A DNA stretch of 64,000 nt from Ensifer sp. USDA 6670 (GCA_000421085.1 ATWE01000007.1:248001-312000), one strand, 5' to 3'; shown: positions 9,334 through 18,622, counted from the first letter of the stretch. Numbers and translations are program-made. The notes: generated by a model not told the origin, from the sequence alone.

Positions 9334-10563
9334 TCACAGCAAACCGGTTTCAAGCGTAAGCAGTTCGTCCAACGTCTGGCGGCGGCGGATCAGGGTGTGC
9401 CCGGCCTCGTCGACGAGCACTTCCGGTACATAAAGCCGGCTGTTGTAGTTTGACGACATCGTCGCGCCATAGGCGCCGGCGCTATGGAAGACCAGGTGAT
9501 CGCCGACCTCGACTTCAGGGAGGTCGCGGGGCAGCACCGTTCCCGTCTCGGCCTGTGTGAAGACGTCGCCGGATTCGCAAAGGGGACCGGCGATGATCGC
9601 CGGCAGGATTTGAGTCCGCTCCGGAATGACGGAAATGCGATGATAGCTGCCATACATGGCGGGCCGGGCGAGTTCGCTGAAGCCGGCATCGACGAGCACA
9701 AAACGGTTCCGCCCCATGGTCTTGACGGCGCGGACCTCCGAGACGAGGACGCCGGAATCGGCGACAAGGTAACGGCCGGGCTCGATTTCGAGCCTGACGG
9801 CATGGCCGACATGCGCCTCGATCTCCCGCCGCGCCGCATTCCAGAGCGAAAAATAATGTGCGGGCTCGATCTCCTCTTCCCCCTCTCGGTAAGGTACCGA
9901 GAGGCCGCCGCCGGCGGAGACGGCCTCGATATCGGCGCTGAGATTGCGGCAGAGGTCCACCATTGCCCCGCAAACCCGTTGCAGGTGACCGTAGTCGACA
10001 CCCGAGCCGATGTGCATGTGAAGGCCGACGAGCGTCAGCGCATGGCGGCGTACAAGTGCCATGGCATCCTGCAACTGCTCGAACCAGATGCCGTGCTTGC
10101 TGCTTTCGCCGCCGGTGTTGGTCTTGTTGCTATGGCCGTGCCCGAAGCCCGGATTGAGGCGCAGCCAGACGCGATGGCCGGGCGAGCGTTCACCGAGTTG
10201 CCGCAGCATGTCGATGGAGCCGGCATTGACCTCTATCCCGTCGGCGACGACGCGCTCGAGGGTGGCACGGTCGAGGAGATCGGCAGTGAAAACGACGTCC
10301 GCCGGGCCTGACACATGGCCGACGGCAAAGCCCGCCCGCTTCGCCCGCTCGATTTCCCCGAGCGAGACGGCGTCGACCCGCACACCGGCCTTGCGCATCT
10401 CGCTAAGGACATGAATGTTCGAACAGGCCTTTTGCGCATAGCGCACGACATCGAAGGCGGAGAGCTGCGCGATACGGCGGCGGATGGCGGCGGCGTCGTA
10501 GACCCAGAGCGGCGTACCGTATTCGCCGGCAAGCGAGATCAGCGATTCGTTCGAGAGGGGCAT
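9334..10563 (-). CDS. lysA: Diaminopimelate decarboxylase-type PLP enzyme
   Basis: 409 aa, fold type III decarboxylase. PLP-lysine motif YAQKACSN (Lys in the usual YAxKAN position), HMHIGSG, the phosphate-binding EPGRYLVADSG, CESGDVF (active-site Cys across the dimer) and the C-terminal YNSR region. LysA decarboxylates meso-diaminopimelate to L-lysine. It is the last gene of the minus-strand run from the siderophore acetyltransferase and exporter. A lysine supplier there fits the lysine-type hydroxylase encoded on the other side. A specialised amino-acid decarboxylase of the same fold cannot be excluded. Confidence 0.82.
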   Translation of the reverse strand: MPLSNESLISLAGEYGTPLWVYDAAAIRRRIAQLSAFDVVRYAQKACSNIHVLSEMRKAGVRVDAVSLGEIERAKRAGFAVGHVSGPADVVFTADLLDRATLERVVADGIEVNAGSIDMLRQLGERSPGHRVWLRLNPGFGHGHSNKTNTGGESSKHGIWFEQLQDAMALVRRHALTLVGLHMHIGSGVDYGHLQRVCGAMVDLCRNLSADIEAVSAGGGLSVPYREGEEEIEPAHYFSLWNAARREIEAHVGHAVRLEIEPGRYLVADSGVLVSEVRAVKTMGRNRFVLVDAGFSELARPAMYGSYHRISVIPERTQILPAIIAGPLCESGDVFTQAETGTVLPRDLPEVEVGDHLVFHSAGAYGATMSSNYNSRLYVPEVLVDEAGHTLIRRRQTLDELLTLETGLL

Positions 10564-10592
10564 GGTGTCTCTGGAGATTGGAGCAATGTCGT

Positions 10593-10621
10593 GGAGCGGG
10601 GCGGCAAGGCTGCACCGCTCC
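10593..10621. other. Intercistronic hairpin between the PLP sulfur gene and lysA
   Basis: Arms GGAGCGG and CCGCTCC are separated by a 15-nt loop in the 86-bp gap. No T tract follows. It could stabilise or attenuate the transcript between the two genes; the role is inferred. Confidence 0.35.
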
Positions 10622-10649
10622 GGGCATGGTGCGGAAGCATATCGCCCGG

Positions 10650-11825
10650 TTAGCGTTTCGCCGCCCGCAAGGCTTGATCCAGATCGGCAATGACTCTTTC
10701 CGCAGAATGCAACCCGACATTCAGGCGGATCGTGCGATCACTGACGCCGAAGCGGGCGAACACATTGGTTTCCGGCGAGATGCTGAGCGCAGCCTTGGCC
10801 GGCACGACGAGGCTTTCCGGCCCGCCCCAGCTCACCCCGATGCGCACCAGGCGCAGCGCATCGACGAAGGCCGCAACATCTATGCCGTCCGAGACGGTGA
10901 AGGAGAACAGACCGCCAAAGCCGCGGAAGGCCGCCTTTCCGGGATGGTCGTAGAAAGCCGGATGCAAGACGCCGGTCAGGTCTTCATGCGCCTGGAGCCA
11001 GGAAGCCACGGCGAGGCCAGCCTCGTGGTGATGGCGCATGCGGAACGGCAGGGTTTCTAGGTTGCGCAGTACCAGCCAGGCTTCGAAGGGTGCGAGTTTC
11101 GCGCCGATATAGGGATAGATCTCGCCATTGATCCGGTCGATATGCGCCTTCGAGCCCGCGACGAGGCCGGCGACCGTATCGCTTTGCCCGCCGAGATACT
11201 TTGACGCCGCGTGGATGACGAGATCGATGCCGAAATCGAGCGGGTTCTGGTAGAGCGGCGTCGCCCAGGAATTGTCGACGACGGTCACGACGCCCTGGCG
11301 GCGGGCGGCCTCGCCGATCGCCTTCAGATCCTGCAGTTCGAAGACCATGGAGGTCGGGTTTTCCAGATAGGCGAGCCGGGCGCCGGGCAGCGCGGCGACC
11401 ATCGCTTCGGTATCGGTGCCATCGACATAGTCGACGAGGATCCCGAAGCGTTTCAGCACTTTTTCGAAGAAGCGGAAGGCATCGCTATACACGTGCCGCA
11501 CGGTAACGATGCGGTCGCCCGGGCCGACGAAGGCGAGCACCGCGGCGGCGATTGCCGCCATGCCGCTGGAAAAGGCGCGGGCATCCTCCGCGCCCTCCAT
11601 ATCAGCGATACGGCGCTCCAGCAGGCGCACGGTCGGATTGTCGCCGCGCGAATAGATCGGCTTCTTCGAGCGGCCGGCAAAGACGTCCTCCAGTTCCTTG
11701 TAGCTATCGAAGAGGAAGAGGGACGTCTGGTAGATCGGCGGCACGGCAGCATTGAACGGATCGTCGCGTTGCGGCAGCAGCGCTTCGGCATTGCGATAAG
11801 CGTCGAATTTCAGGGGCTCGTTCAT
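10650..11825 (-). CDS. Cys/Met-metabolism PLP enzyme (cystathionine gamma-synthase/beta-lyase family)
   Basis: 391 aa, fold type I trans-sulfuration family. Motifs: YSRGDNPTVRLLERRIADMEG, AFSSGMAAIAAAV, VDNSWATP and the PLP lysine in HAASKYLGGQSD. The family covers cystathionine gamma-synthase, beta-lyase and O-acyl-homoserine sulfhydrylases, and sequence alone does not separate them. It starts 15 bp after the MATE stop, with AGAGGA before the ATG, so it is probably in the exporter operon. Its connection to the siderophore is unclear. Confidence 0.8.
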   Translation of the reverse strand: MNEPLKFDAYRNAEALLPQRDDPFNAAVPPIYQTSLFLFDSYKELEDVFAGRSKKPIYSRGDNPTVRLLERRIADMEGAEDARAFSSGMAAIAAAVLAFVGPGDRIVTVRHVYSDAFRFFEKVLKRFGILVDYVDGTDTEAMVAALPGARLAYLENPTSMVFELQDLKAIGEAARRQGVVTVVDNSWATPLYQNPLDFGIDLVIHAASKYLGGQSDTVAGLVAGSKAHIDRINGEIYPYIGAKLAPFEAWLVLRNLETLPFRMRHHHEAGLAVASWLQAHEDLTGVLHPAFYDHPGKAAFRGFGGLFSFTVSDGIDVAAFVDALRLVRIGVSWGGPESLVVPAKAALSISPETNVFARFGVSDRTIRLNVGLHSAERVIADLDQALRAAKR

Positions 11826-11840
11826 GGTGTTCCTCTTGTG

Positions 11841-13208
11841 TCAGAAAGGGCCGATAGATGGATCGGCGAGGCGCGGGGCCATCGCCCGTGGAATGGCGGA
11901 CCATTCGTGCCGGGCAACGAAAAGGCCGAGTACCGCGGCCAGCACGGCCGCCGCCGCGGGCGCGGCAGCAACGCCGGCGAAGCCGGCCCATAGCGGCAGG
12001 AGAATAAGGAGCGGGATGAGCAGGTAGCCTTGCGGCGCGAGCCCGACGAGGGCCGAAAGCCCGGCTCTCCCCCGCGATTGCAGCAGCACCAGCAGCACGG
12101 ACTGGAACGCGGCCAGCGGAAAGACTGGGAAGAGAGCGCGCAACCAGGTTGCGGCGTCCGCGACAACCGCGGGGTCGTCCGTAAAGAGCCGCGCGACCGG
12201 TTCGGCCGCAAAGAAAAGCAGCGCCGCATAGAGGAATGTCGCCGGGATCGTCACGGCCAGCATGAAGCGTATGACGCTCCTCAGCCGCGCGACATCACAC
12301 GCGCCGAAGGCATGGCTGACGACGCTCTGCGCGCCGAGGCAGAAGCCGAGCACGGGAAGCTGCCCGAGCGTCATCATCCGCACGGCGATGGCGGTCGCCG
12401 CAACGCCGGTATCGCCGCCGTGGACCGCCGACTCTCGCATCAGGACGAGAAGAGCGACGCCGGTGGCGAGCGTCGACGCGGCGGCAGGCACGCCGATTTT
12501 TCCGATCGGCCCCAGCAGGGACCAGCGAATTTTACCGCCCAGGAAATCTACTTTGCCCCATCTGCGCAGGAAATAGACGGCATAGCAGGCCAGCGCCGCC
12601 GTTGCGGAAAGCAGCGTGGCGAGAGCCGCGCCGGCCGCGCCAAGATCGAAGGCGAAGATGAAGATCGGGTCGAGCGCGATGTTGAGTGCGAAGCTCGCGA
12701 TCAGCACGATCATCGAATAGCGCGAATTGCCTTCGGCAATCGCGATGAAATCGCAGACCACCTGCAACAGCCCCAGCGTCAGGCCGAGCGCGAGCATCCG
12801 GCCGTAAGCGAGGGCTGGCGCAAGCAGAGCCTCGCTCGGCGCGAGCGCGCCGGCAAACGCCGGCAGGCCGAGATAAATCGGTACAGAGAGGGCGATGCCG
12901 AGGGGCATCGTCGCCGCAAGCGCCGTCACCGCGACGGCCGCTGCCCCCGCGCGGTCGCCGGCGCCGAGCCGCCGCGCCAAGAGCGTCGCGAGGCCGATGC
13001 CGAGCCCTTGGCCGGTGGCGCCCACCAGCAGAAAAAGCGGCATGACGAGGCCGACGCCTCCAAGCACCTCCGGCCCGAGGGCGCCGAGGAAGAGCGCGTT
13101 GACCGCATGATGCCCGGCATTGGCGGCAAGGCCGGCCACCGCCGGCAGTGCGACCGCCAGAACGAGCCGCACGAGGCGCGGATCGTTCAAGTCCACGGCG
13201 GTTCTCAT
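11841..13208 (-). CDS. MATE family efflux transporter, candidate siderophore exporter
   Basis: 455 aa with about twelve membrane segments in two similar halves. MATE features include LFLGALGPEVLGGVGLVMPLF and GQGLGIGLATLLARRLGAG in the first half, and GFCLGAQSVVSHAFGACD with VVADAATWLRALFPVFPL in the second. The start overlaps the acetyltransferase stop by one base (TGATG), indicating coupled translation. An in-frame upstream extension to 13721 lies inside the acetyltransferase gene and has no coding character. From its position it is inferred to export the siderophore; no importer-type ABC genes are present. Confidence 0.85.
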   Translation of the reverse strand: MRTAVDLNDPRLVRLVLAVALPAVAGLAANAGHHAVNALFLGALGPEVLGGVGLVMPLFLLVGATGQGLGIGLATLLARRLGAGDRAGAAAVAVTALAATMPLGIALSVPIYLGLPAFAGALAPSEALLAPALAYGRMLALGLTLGLLQVVCDFIAIAEGNSRYSMIVLIASFALNIALDPIFIFAFDLGAAGAALATLLSATAALACYAVYFLRRWGKVDFLGGKIRWSLLGPIGKIGVPAAASTLATGVALLVLMRESAVHGGDTGVAATAIAVRMMTLGQLPVLGFCLGAQSVVSHAFGACDVARLRSVIRFMLAVTIPATFLYAALLFFAAEPVARLFTDDPAVVADAATWLRALFPVFPLAAFQSVLLVLLQSRGRAGLSALVGLAPQGYLLIPLLILLPLWAGFAGVAAAPAAAAVLAAVLGLFVARHEWSAIPRAMAPRLADPSIGPF

Positions 13209-14353
13209 CACGCGGCGTCTCGGGCGAGCGATCCGAGGGCGGGCAGGCCGTCCGGCCCGCCGAGGCCAGTGAGATCGGGAGAAAGCAGCCGATCCATGAA
13301 AAAGCGTTCGCGCAGCAGCATGACAAGAAGCGCCTTCTTGTGCGGGAACTGGACGTGCTTGACCTTGGCGAAGCCGGAACGGTCCAGATTGCGGATCTGC
13401 TGGCGGTGGTGGTGGATCGGCTCGCCGACGATGCGGCGGGTGCGCGCATCGGCGAGGAACATGTAATGCATCAGCGAGGGCAGCCAGGCGCTGACGAACG
13501 CCTTCCCACGGAAATCGTCCTCGCCGATCGCCACATGCCAGCCGCGGTCGTAACCATCGGCCTCGTAATGCGGGCCGATCCGGTCCTCCTTGGCCCAATA
13601 GAGCTCGAAATAGCCGAAGGGCACGCCGCCGAAGGTTCCGATCAGGGGCAGCGTGCGCGGATCGGCAAGGCGGCCGGCGATGAAATCTCGATGATAGGAA
13701 AGTTCGCCATTGTCCTCCCAAACCGCCGCCACGCGGGGATCATTCATCCAGCGATGGAAATGCGGCAGATCCGCCTCGATATCGGCAACATGGAAGGCGA
13801 GGTCAGTGCTCAACCAGGGAATGAAGCGGCTATAGACGCGGCCCGCGGGTTTCGGCGGGCGCTGCGGATGAAGCACGCCGTTCGTCAGCGTCACAGCTTC
13901 GGGATAGGCGGCGGGAACGTCTCCGAGCCACGGCCGTGCCAGTTGGAAGAAGGTTTCCGGCCGCGCGAGCAGCCGCTCGCCATGGCCTTCGAGCGCGCCG
14001 GTGCGAAGAAGGTCCTGTACGAAACTGCCATCGGCAAACTCCACCTCCACGGCGCTCAACGCCGGATTGCAGGCGAGGACCGATTCCAGAACGGCGCCGA
14101 CGATATCGGCTGCAGCAACCTGCGAGACCGGCAAGGCCTGGAAGGTCAGCAAGCGGGCGGACGGCCCGGCAAGCGAGCCCGACGCCACCTCTTTTCCCTT
14201 GTGCTCGACGCGAAAGCCGCCGGGAGCCTTGCTCCGCAGGACACGAAGCGGCTGTCCGCAAGCCAGCGTGTGGCTGAGCGCTCCCGTCGCCGGCAACTGC
14301 AGGCCTTCGGGCGTCTCCCCCATCGTTTCGCTGACGGCGACATAGGCATTCAT
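13208..14353 (-). CDS. IucB/RhbD-type N-hydroxyamine acyltransferase (siderophore biosynthesis)
   Basis: 381 aa. The C-terminal 190 residues are the siderophore acetyltransferase GNAT domain: HRWMNDPRVAAVWED, LPLIGTFGGVPFGYFELYWA, DYDRGWH-like DGYDRGWHVAIGE, FRGKAFVSAWLPSLMHYMF, and RSGFAKVKHVQFPHKKA. The N-terminal half is an IucB-like extension. IucB acetylates N6-hydroxylysine to make the hydroxamate; VbsA is an ornithine-type relative. The ATG at 14353 has GGAG 8 nt upstream; GTG at 14365 is the alternative. It is divergent from the NRPS gene and coupled to the MATE gene. Confidence 0.87.
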   Translation of the reverse strand: MNAYVAVSETMGETPEGLQLPATGALSHTLACGQPLRVLRSKAPGGFRVEHKGKEVASGSLAGPSARLLTFQALPVSQVAAADIVGAVLESVLACNPALSAVEVEFADGSFVQDLLRTGALEGHGERLLARPETFFQLARPWLGDVPAAYPEAVTLTNGVLHPQRPPKPAGRVYSRFIPWLSTDLAFHVADIEADLPHFHRWMNDPRVAAVWEDNGELSYHRDFIAGRLADPRTLPLIGTFGGVPFGYFELYWAKEDRIGPHYEADGYDRGWHVAIGEDDFRGKAFVSAWLPSLMHYMFLADARTRRIVGEPIHHHRQQIRNLDRSGFAKVKHVQFPHKKALLVMLLRERFFMDRLLSPDLTGLGGPDGLPALGSLARDAA

Positions 14354-14417
14354 GGTCTTCTCCACTTTCGAAACGCGGGGCCTGCCGGCGGTGCACGCGC
14401 GGCCGATGGTTCGACAA

Positions 14418-14432
14418 TGACGAATGAGGCCA
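14418..14432. promoter_or_regulatory. Degenerate IRO-like box before the acyltransferase gene
   Basis: TGA-N9-CCA, one mismatch from the TGA-N9-TCA iron box, 64 bp upstream of the minus-strand acyltransferase start. Weak alone; listed because the other promoters of the locus carry exact boxes at like distances. Confidence 0.25.
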
Positions 14433-14436
14433 CGTC

Positions 14437-14472
14437 GAATTCAGATTATTTTCAGCTTTTTTTTCTGAATTC
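14437..14472. promoter_or_regulatory. Inverted repeat in the divergent acyltransferase/NRPS promoter region
   Basis: Perfect 9-bp arms GAATTCAGA and TCTGAATTC are separated by an 18-bp T-rich spacer. It sits 84 bp upstream of the acyltransferase ATG and 185 bp before the NRPS ATG. It may be a regulator site or a transcription roadblock between the divergent units. Confidence 0.4.
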
Positions 14473-14572
14473 GCGCGCAGCTCATTCGTCTTTGGTTCGT
14501 GTCGATGTAACGGCTGCCCGAACGGCAGTCGATCGATGCATTAAGGAGCGCATATACGGCACGAGAGCTTCA

Positions 14573-14587
14573 TGATGGCAAAAATCA
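14573..14587. promoter_or_regulatory. IRO (RirA-type) iron box before the NRPS gene
   Basis: Exact TGA-N9-TCA (TGATGGCAAAAATCA) ending 70 bp upstream of the NRPS ATG. RirA, the rhizobial iron-sulfur repressor, binds this motif in iron-replete cells. Confidence 0.6.
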
Positions 14588-14657
14588 CGAAGCTGATACT
14601 TTGCCTACATTCGCTTCACATAATACATTTCGATTCCATCGAGAGAACGGCGAAGAA

Positions 14658-17600
14658 ATGACAATTCATGATCGGAACGCCAAGGCGGCAAACGACTTCG
14701 CTCCCGTAGCGAGATGTTCGCTTTCGCCGGCGCAGTCGCGAATCTGGCTCTTGTCGGAGACGGGCAACGAGGCCGTCTACGGGCGGCAAATTCTCGGCGT
14801 TACCTTCCCGCCCGTCGCCCTTGGGACGGCGCGCGAGGCACTGGCCCTCCTGTCGCGATGCCACCCCCTCGTCACCACGCGTTTCGAAGCGCGCGCCGGC
14901 GGCGCGGTGCAGCAGGTGCTGACGAGCGGCGAGGCTGTCGCCCTGCTGGAGGTGGCTGGCGCGGGCGATGCCGACGGCGTGCTGTCCGAGGCCGCCGCGG
15001 CGGAAAGGAACCGCCCGGTCGATCTTGCAGGCGGCAATCCGGCACGCTTCATCCTTGTCACGGAGAACGGTCTGGCCGTCGGCGTGGTGTTTTCGCTGCA
15101 TGCCGTGCTGGCCGATACGTCGACGCTCGACCTTCTCGCGACAGATTTCCTTCGCTTCCTCGGTGGCGACGCCCCCGCGGCTACGGACGGCGGAGCCGTT
15201 ACGGCCTGGATGGCCAGAAACGGTGCGTCCCGCGTTCCGGCCCAGGCTCTGGTCGATTTCTGGTTGCAACGGCTGACGGCGCAGGACAGCGTTGCCGTGT
15301 TGCCGTCGCAGACCGCGACAGGGCAGCACCGCCTTGACGAGACCTGGGCCGAACACCGGCTGGAACTACCCGTCTCCCGAGAACAGTCGACCGACGAAAC
15401 GACACGCCGCGTTCTCGGCGCGCTCGGGATCGCCCTCCGCCGGCATTCCGGTCATGGCGCGCAGCGCATCGGCCTTGTCACCCGGCCTTCCGCACCCGCC
15501 GTCGCCGCCCGCAGCGAGGATGTGCTGGTCCTGACAGCCGCGCTGGACGGCGACATGACGCTCGCGGATGCCCGTGCCGCTTTCGAAGCGGAAATGGTGA
15601 CCGCGGCCGCACGGTCCGTGCCCTTCGAAGCGCTGGCCGACGCGCTGCTGCGCCGTGACGAAGCCTTCGACACGACCACCCTCGCCAGGACGCTTCTCGA
15701 CGTGCGCCCGCCCTTCCGCTTCGCCGGAATGGATGGCGTGCGCACCATTGCCGAACCGCCGGCCCGCCGGGATGCGGAGCTGGTGGTGACCGTCCGCCGT
15801 CTTTCCGGCTCTTCGCTGGGCGTCAGCTTCGGCTTCGATCCGCAAAAACTCGATCGCAAGCAGGTCGCCCGTTTTGCCGATGATCTGGCGATTGCCCTGG
15901 CGCGGCTCGCCAGCCATCCGCACGAGCCGATCAAACGCATCCCCTTCGTTTCGCGCGAGGAGCTGGACCGGCTTTCCGCTCCCTATCCGGATACGCCCGC
16001 GCCCGATGACGGCATGCCCATCCACGAGGTCATTTCGGCCGAGGCTCGGCGACGACCGAATGCCTTCGCCGTAGCTCAGGGCGCGCGTTCGGTCACCCAT
16101 GGCGAGCTCGAGACCGTCGCCAACCGGCTGGCCCATCGCCTGATCGCCCTCGGCATCGGTCCGGAAAGGCGGGTCGCCGTCGCGCTCGAAAAGTCGATCG
16201 ATGCGATCGTCGCCATTCTCGCTGTGCTGAAATCGGGCGGCGCCTTCACCCCGGTCGAGCCGGATCATCCCGAAGCGCGCAACCGGCATATCCTCACCGC
16301 GCCCGGCCTGTCGCTCATCATTTCCCGCACGCGGCATATCGCCAACCTGCCGGGCGACATCGGCACGCCGATGCTCAATCTCGACGCGACCGACCTTTCC
16401 GGCGAGGCCGAGACCGCGCCCACCACGGTCATCGCGCCGGACCAGCTTGCCTATGTGATCTACACCTCGGGCTCGACCGGCGTGCCGAAGGGCGTTGCCG
16501 TCGAACACGGGCCGCTGGCGCATCATTGCAAGGCCACGCTCCGCATATACGAAATGAGCGAGGAGTCTTGCGAGTATCCGGTGCTGCCCTTCACCTCCGA
16601 TGGCGGCCATGAGCGCTGGATGGTCCCCCTGATGGCCGGGGGCGGCGTGGTGCTCGCTCCCGACAGGCTGGCGACGCCGGAAGACGCCTTCGCCATGATG
16701 GTCAGGCATGGCGTTAATAATGCCAGCCTGCCGACCAGCTATGTGCGCGGCCTTGCCGAATATGCCGGGGAGAATGCAGACATTCCGCGCCTGCGGCTCT
16801 ATTCCTTCGGCGGCGAGGCGCTGTCGCAGGCCGTGTTCGACATGATCACGGAAAACCTCCAGGCAAAACTGCTGATCAACGGCTACGGTCCGACCGAGAC
16901 GATCATGACGCCGATGATCTGGAAGATTCCGGCCGGCACACGCTTCGAGGGCGCCGTCGCGCCGATCGGCCGCGGCGTCGGCGATCGGCGGATCTATGTG
17001 CTCGACGCCGACCTCGCGCCCGTGCCCGTCGGCGTCATCGGCGAGATCTATATAGGCGGCAGCGGCATCGCGCGCGGCTATCTCGGCCAGCCGGAGCTTA
17101 CGGCCGACCGCTTCATCCCCGATCCGTTCTCCGGGACGGGCCGGCTTTACAAGTCCGGCGACCTCGGCCGCTGGCGAGAGGACGGCATCGTCGAATTCGC
17201 CGGCCGCGTCGATCATCAGATCAAGCTGCGCGGTTTCCGCATAGAGCCGGGCGAGATCGAAGCCGTGCTGCGCTCCGATCGGCGCGTCGCCGAGGCCGTG
17301 GTGCTGCTGCACAGCGAAGGCGGGCGCAGCTCCCTCATCGCCTATGTGGTACCTTGCGAGGGCGAAGCGCTCAGCGTCACCGACCTTCGACGCGTGGCCG
17401 TCGCCGCGCTGCCCGACTATATGGTGCCGCAGACCATTATGCTCATCGACGCCCTTCCCATGGGCCCGAACAGCAAGCTGGACCGCGCCGCCCTCCCCGC
17501 CCCGCGCATCGAACGAGCGCTTGTTTCGCCGGCGACCGACAACGAGACGACGATCCGCGAGGTCTGGCAGGATGTTCTCGATATCGGCGAGATCGGCGTG

Positions 17601-18599
17601 ACCGAGAACTTCTTCGACATCGGCGGGCAATCCCTGGCGGCGGTGCGCATCGTCTCGCGATTGAAAATGCGCCATCCCGAATGGCCGCTGTCGATTGCCG
17701 ACATGTTCAACCATCCGACCATCCGCGACCTTGCGCTCGCCGTCGAAGGCGGCCGCGACGAGGCGGGTGTCGATGTCGTCTATCTCCGCCGCAACGGCGA
17801 AAAGCCGGTGCTCTATTGCTTCCCGGGCCTTCTCGTCAGCACCCGCGAATATATGCGGCTGGTGGACTATCTCGGCCCGGACCAGCCGGCGACCGGCTTC
17901 ATCTGCTATTCGCTGACCGAGACGAAGACGCTGAGCACCCGCGTCGAGGACATCACGGCGCGGTATGCGGAGGCGGTCCGCCGGCAGGCACAGGGCCGGC
18001 CCTGTGCCTTTCTCGGCTGGTCCTGGGGTGGCCTGCTCGCCTATGAGGCGGCGCGCCAGCTCGGCACCGACATCGATCTCCGCATGATCGGCATGGTCGA
18101 CGTGTGCGACATGGACGAGGAGTTCACCCTCGGCGTCATGCCGCGCTTCGCCGAGAACGTTCGCGAGCGGACCCATGACGCCGTGCAGCAATGGCTTATG
18201 ACAACGCCGATGCGCGAGGACTGGAAGCGCCTCTTTGCCGCCATGGATGCGGAGGTCTACGAACAGTTCCTCTCGCATATCGTCAAGAACAATGTCACCC
18301 TGCCGACGGATGGACCGGATATCGGGTCGGAGGAGCACACGTTCTGGATCCTCATCGACAACGCGATGATCTTCCGCAACTACCGCCTCGCCCCGTCCGA
18401 TTTCCGCATTCATGCCTTTGCCGCGGAAGACTCCCTCACACGCGCGCTCAACGTCATCGACTGGCGCCGCTATTCGCCGAACGCCACCGCGTCGGAGATC
18501 GTCACCGGCACCAACCATCTGACGATCATCGGCAAGACGCCGTTCCACCAGCGTTTCGCGCGTCGGCTGGACCAGGCGTTCCCGGCTTCCGTCCTCTAA
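14658..18599 (+). CDS. Single-module non-ribosomal peptide synthetase (degenerate C-A-T-TE), siderophore assembly
   Basis: 1313 aa. Residues about 15-430 form a condensation-like domain whose catalytic HHxxxDG reads HAVLADT (148-154), with the second His replaced by Ala and the Gly by Thr. The adenylation domain follows: YTSGSTGVPKG (from 602), NGYGPTET, YKSGDLGRW, GRVDHQIKLRGFRIEPGEIE, and NSKLDRAALP. The carrier domain has FFDIGGQSL (Ser992). The thioesterase has GWSWGG (Ser1122) and His1287 in TGTNHLTI. The first ATG in frame is 14658. Layout resembles VbsS of vicibactin synthesis, but the neighbouring enzymes are lysine-type. It probably works iteratively on one hydroxamate amino acid. 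Confidence 0.88.
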   Translation: MTIHDRNAKAANDFAPVARCSLSPAQSRIWLLSETGNEAVYGRQILGVTFPPVALGTAREALALLSRCHPLVTTRFEARAGGAVQQVLTSGEAVALLEVAGAGDADGVLSEAAAAERNRPVDLAGGNPARFILVTENGLAVGVVFSLHAVLADTSTLDLLATDFLRFLGGDAPAATDGGAVTAWMARNGASRVPAQALVDFWLQRLTAQDSVAVLPSQTATGQHRLDETWAEHRLELPVSREQSTDETTRRVLGALGIALRRHSGHGAQRIGLVTRPSAPAVAARSEDVLVLTAALDGDMTLADARAAFEAEMVTAAARSVPFEALADALLRRDEAFDTTTLARTLLDVRPPFRFAGMDGVRTIAEPPARRDAELVVTVRRLSGSSLGVSFGFDPQKLDRKQVARFADDLAIALARLASHPHEPIKRIPFVSREELDRLSAPYPDTPAPDDGMPIHEVISAEARRRPNAFAVAQGARSVTHGELETVANRLAHRLIALGIGPERRVAVALEKSIDAIVAILAVLKSGGAFTPVEPDHPEARNRHILTAPGLSLIISRTRHIANLPGDIGTPMLNLDATDLSGEAETAPTTVIAPDQLAYVIYTSGSTGVPKGVAVEHGPLAHHCKATLRIYEMSEESCEYPVLPFTSDGGHERWMVPLMAGGGVVLAPDRLATPEDAFAMMVRHGVNNASLPTSYVRGLAEYAGENADIPRLRLYSFGGEALSQAVFDMITENLQAKLLINGYGPTETIMTPMIWKIPAGTRFEGAVAPIGRGVGDRRIYVLDADLAPVPVGVIGEIYIGGSGIARGYLGQPELTADRFIPDPFSGTGRLYKSGDLGRWREDGIVEFAGRVDHQIKLRGFRIEPGEIEAVLRSDRRVAEAVVLLHSEGGRSSLIAYVVPCEGEALSVTDLRRVAVAALPDYMVPQTIMLIDALPMGPNSKLDRAALPAPRIERALVSPATDNETTIREVWQDVLDIGEIGVTENFFDIGGQSLAAVRIVSRLKMRHPEWPLSIADMFNHPTIRDLALAVEGGRDEAGVDVVYLRRNGEKPVLYCFPGLLVSTREYMRLVDYLGPDQPATGFICYSLTETKTLSTRVEDITARYAEAVRRQAQGRPCAFLGWSWGGLLAYEAARQLGTDIDLRMIGMVDVCDMDEEFTLGVMPRFAENVRERTHDAVQQWLMTTPMREDWKRLFAAMDAEVYEQFLSHIVKNNVTLPTDGPDIGSEEHTFWILIDNAMIFRNYRLAPSDFRIHAFAAEDSLTRALNVIDWRRYSPNATASEIVTGTNHLTIIGKTPFHQRFARRLDQAFPASVL

Positions 18600-18622
18600 C
18601 TGCCTCATTCCGGAGTTCCATC

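Noticed and set aside
12030-13466. 478-codon plus-strand frame across the MATE gene
   Set aside because: Arg/Glu/Gly-rich shadow with no recognisable domain; the minus strand has the MATE helices.
13209-13721. N-terminal extension of the MATE protein to 13721
   Set aside because: Lies inside the acyltransferase gene, Arg/Pro-rich; the TGATG overlap start at 13208 opens on the first membrane segment.
15366-18608. 1080-codon open frame on the minus strand opposite the NRPS gene
   Set aside because: Its composition mirrors the third-position GC bias of the NRPS; no ribosome-binding site or domain, and the plus strand carries clear NRPS motifs.
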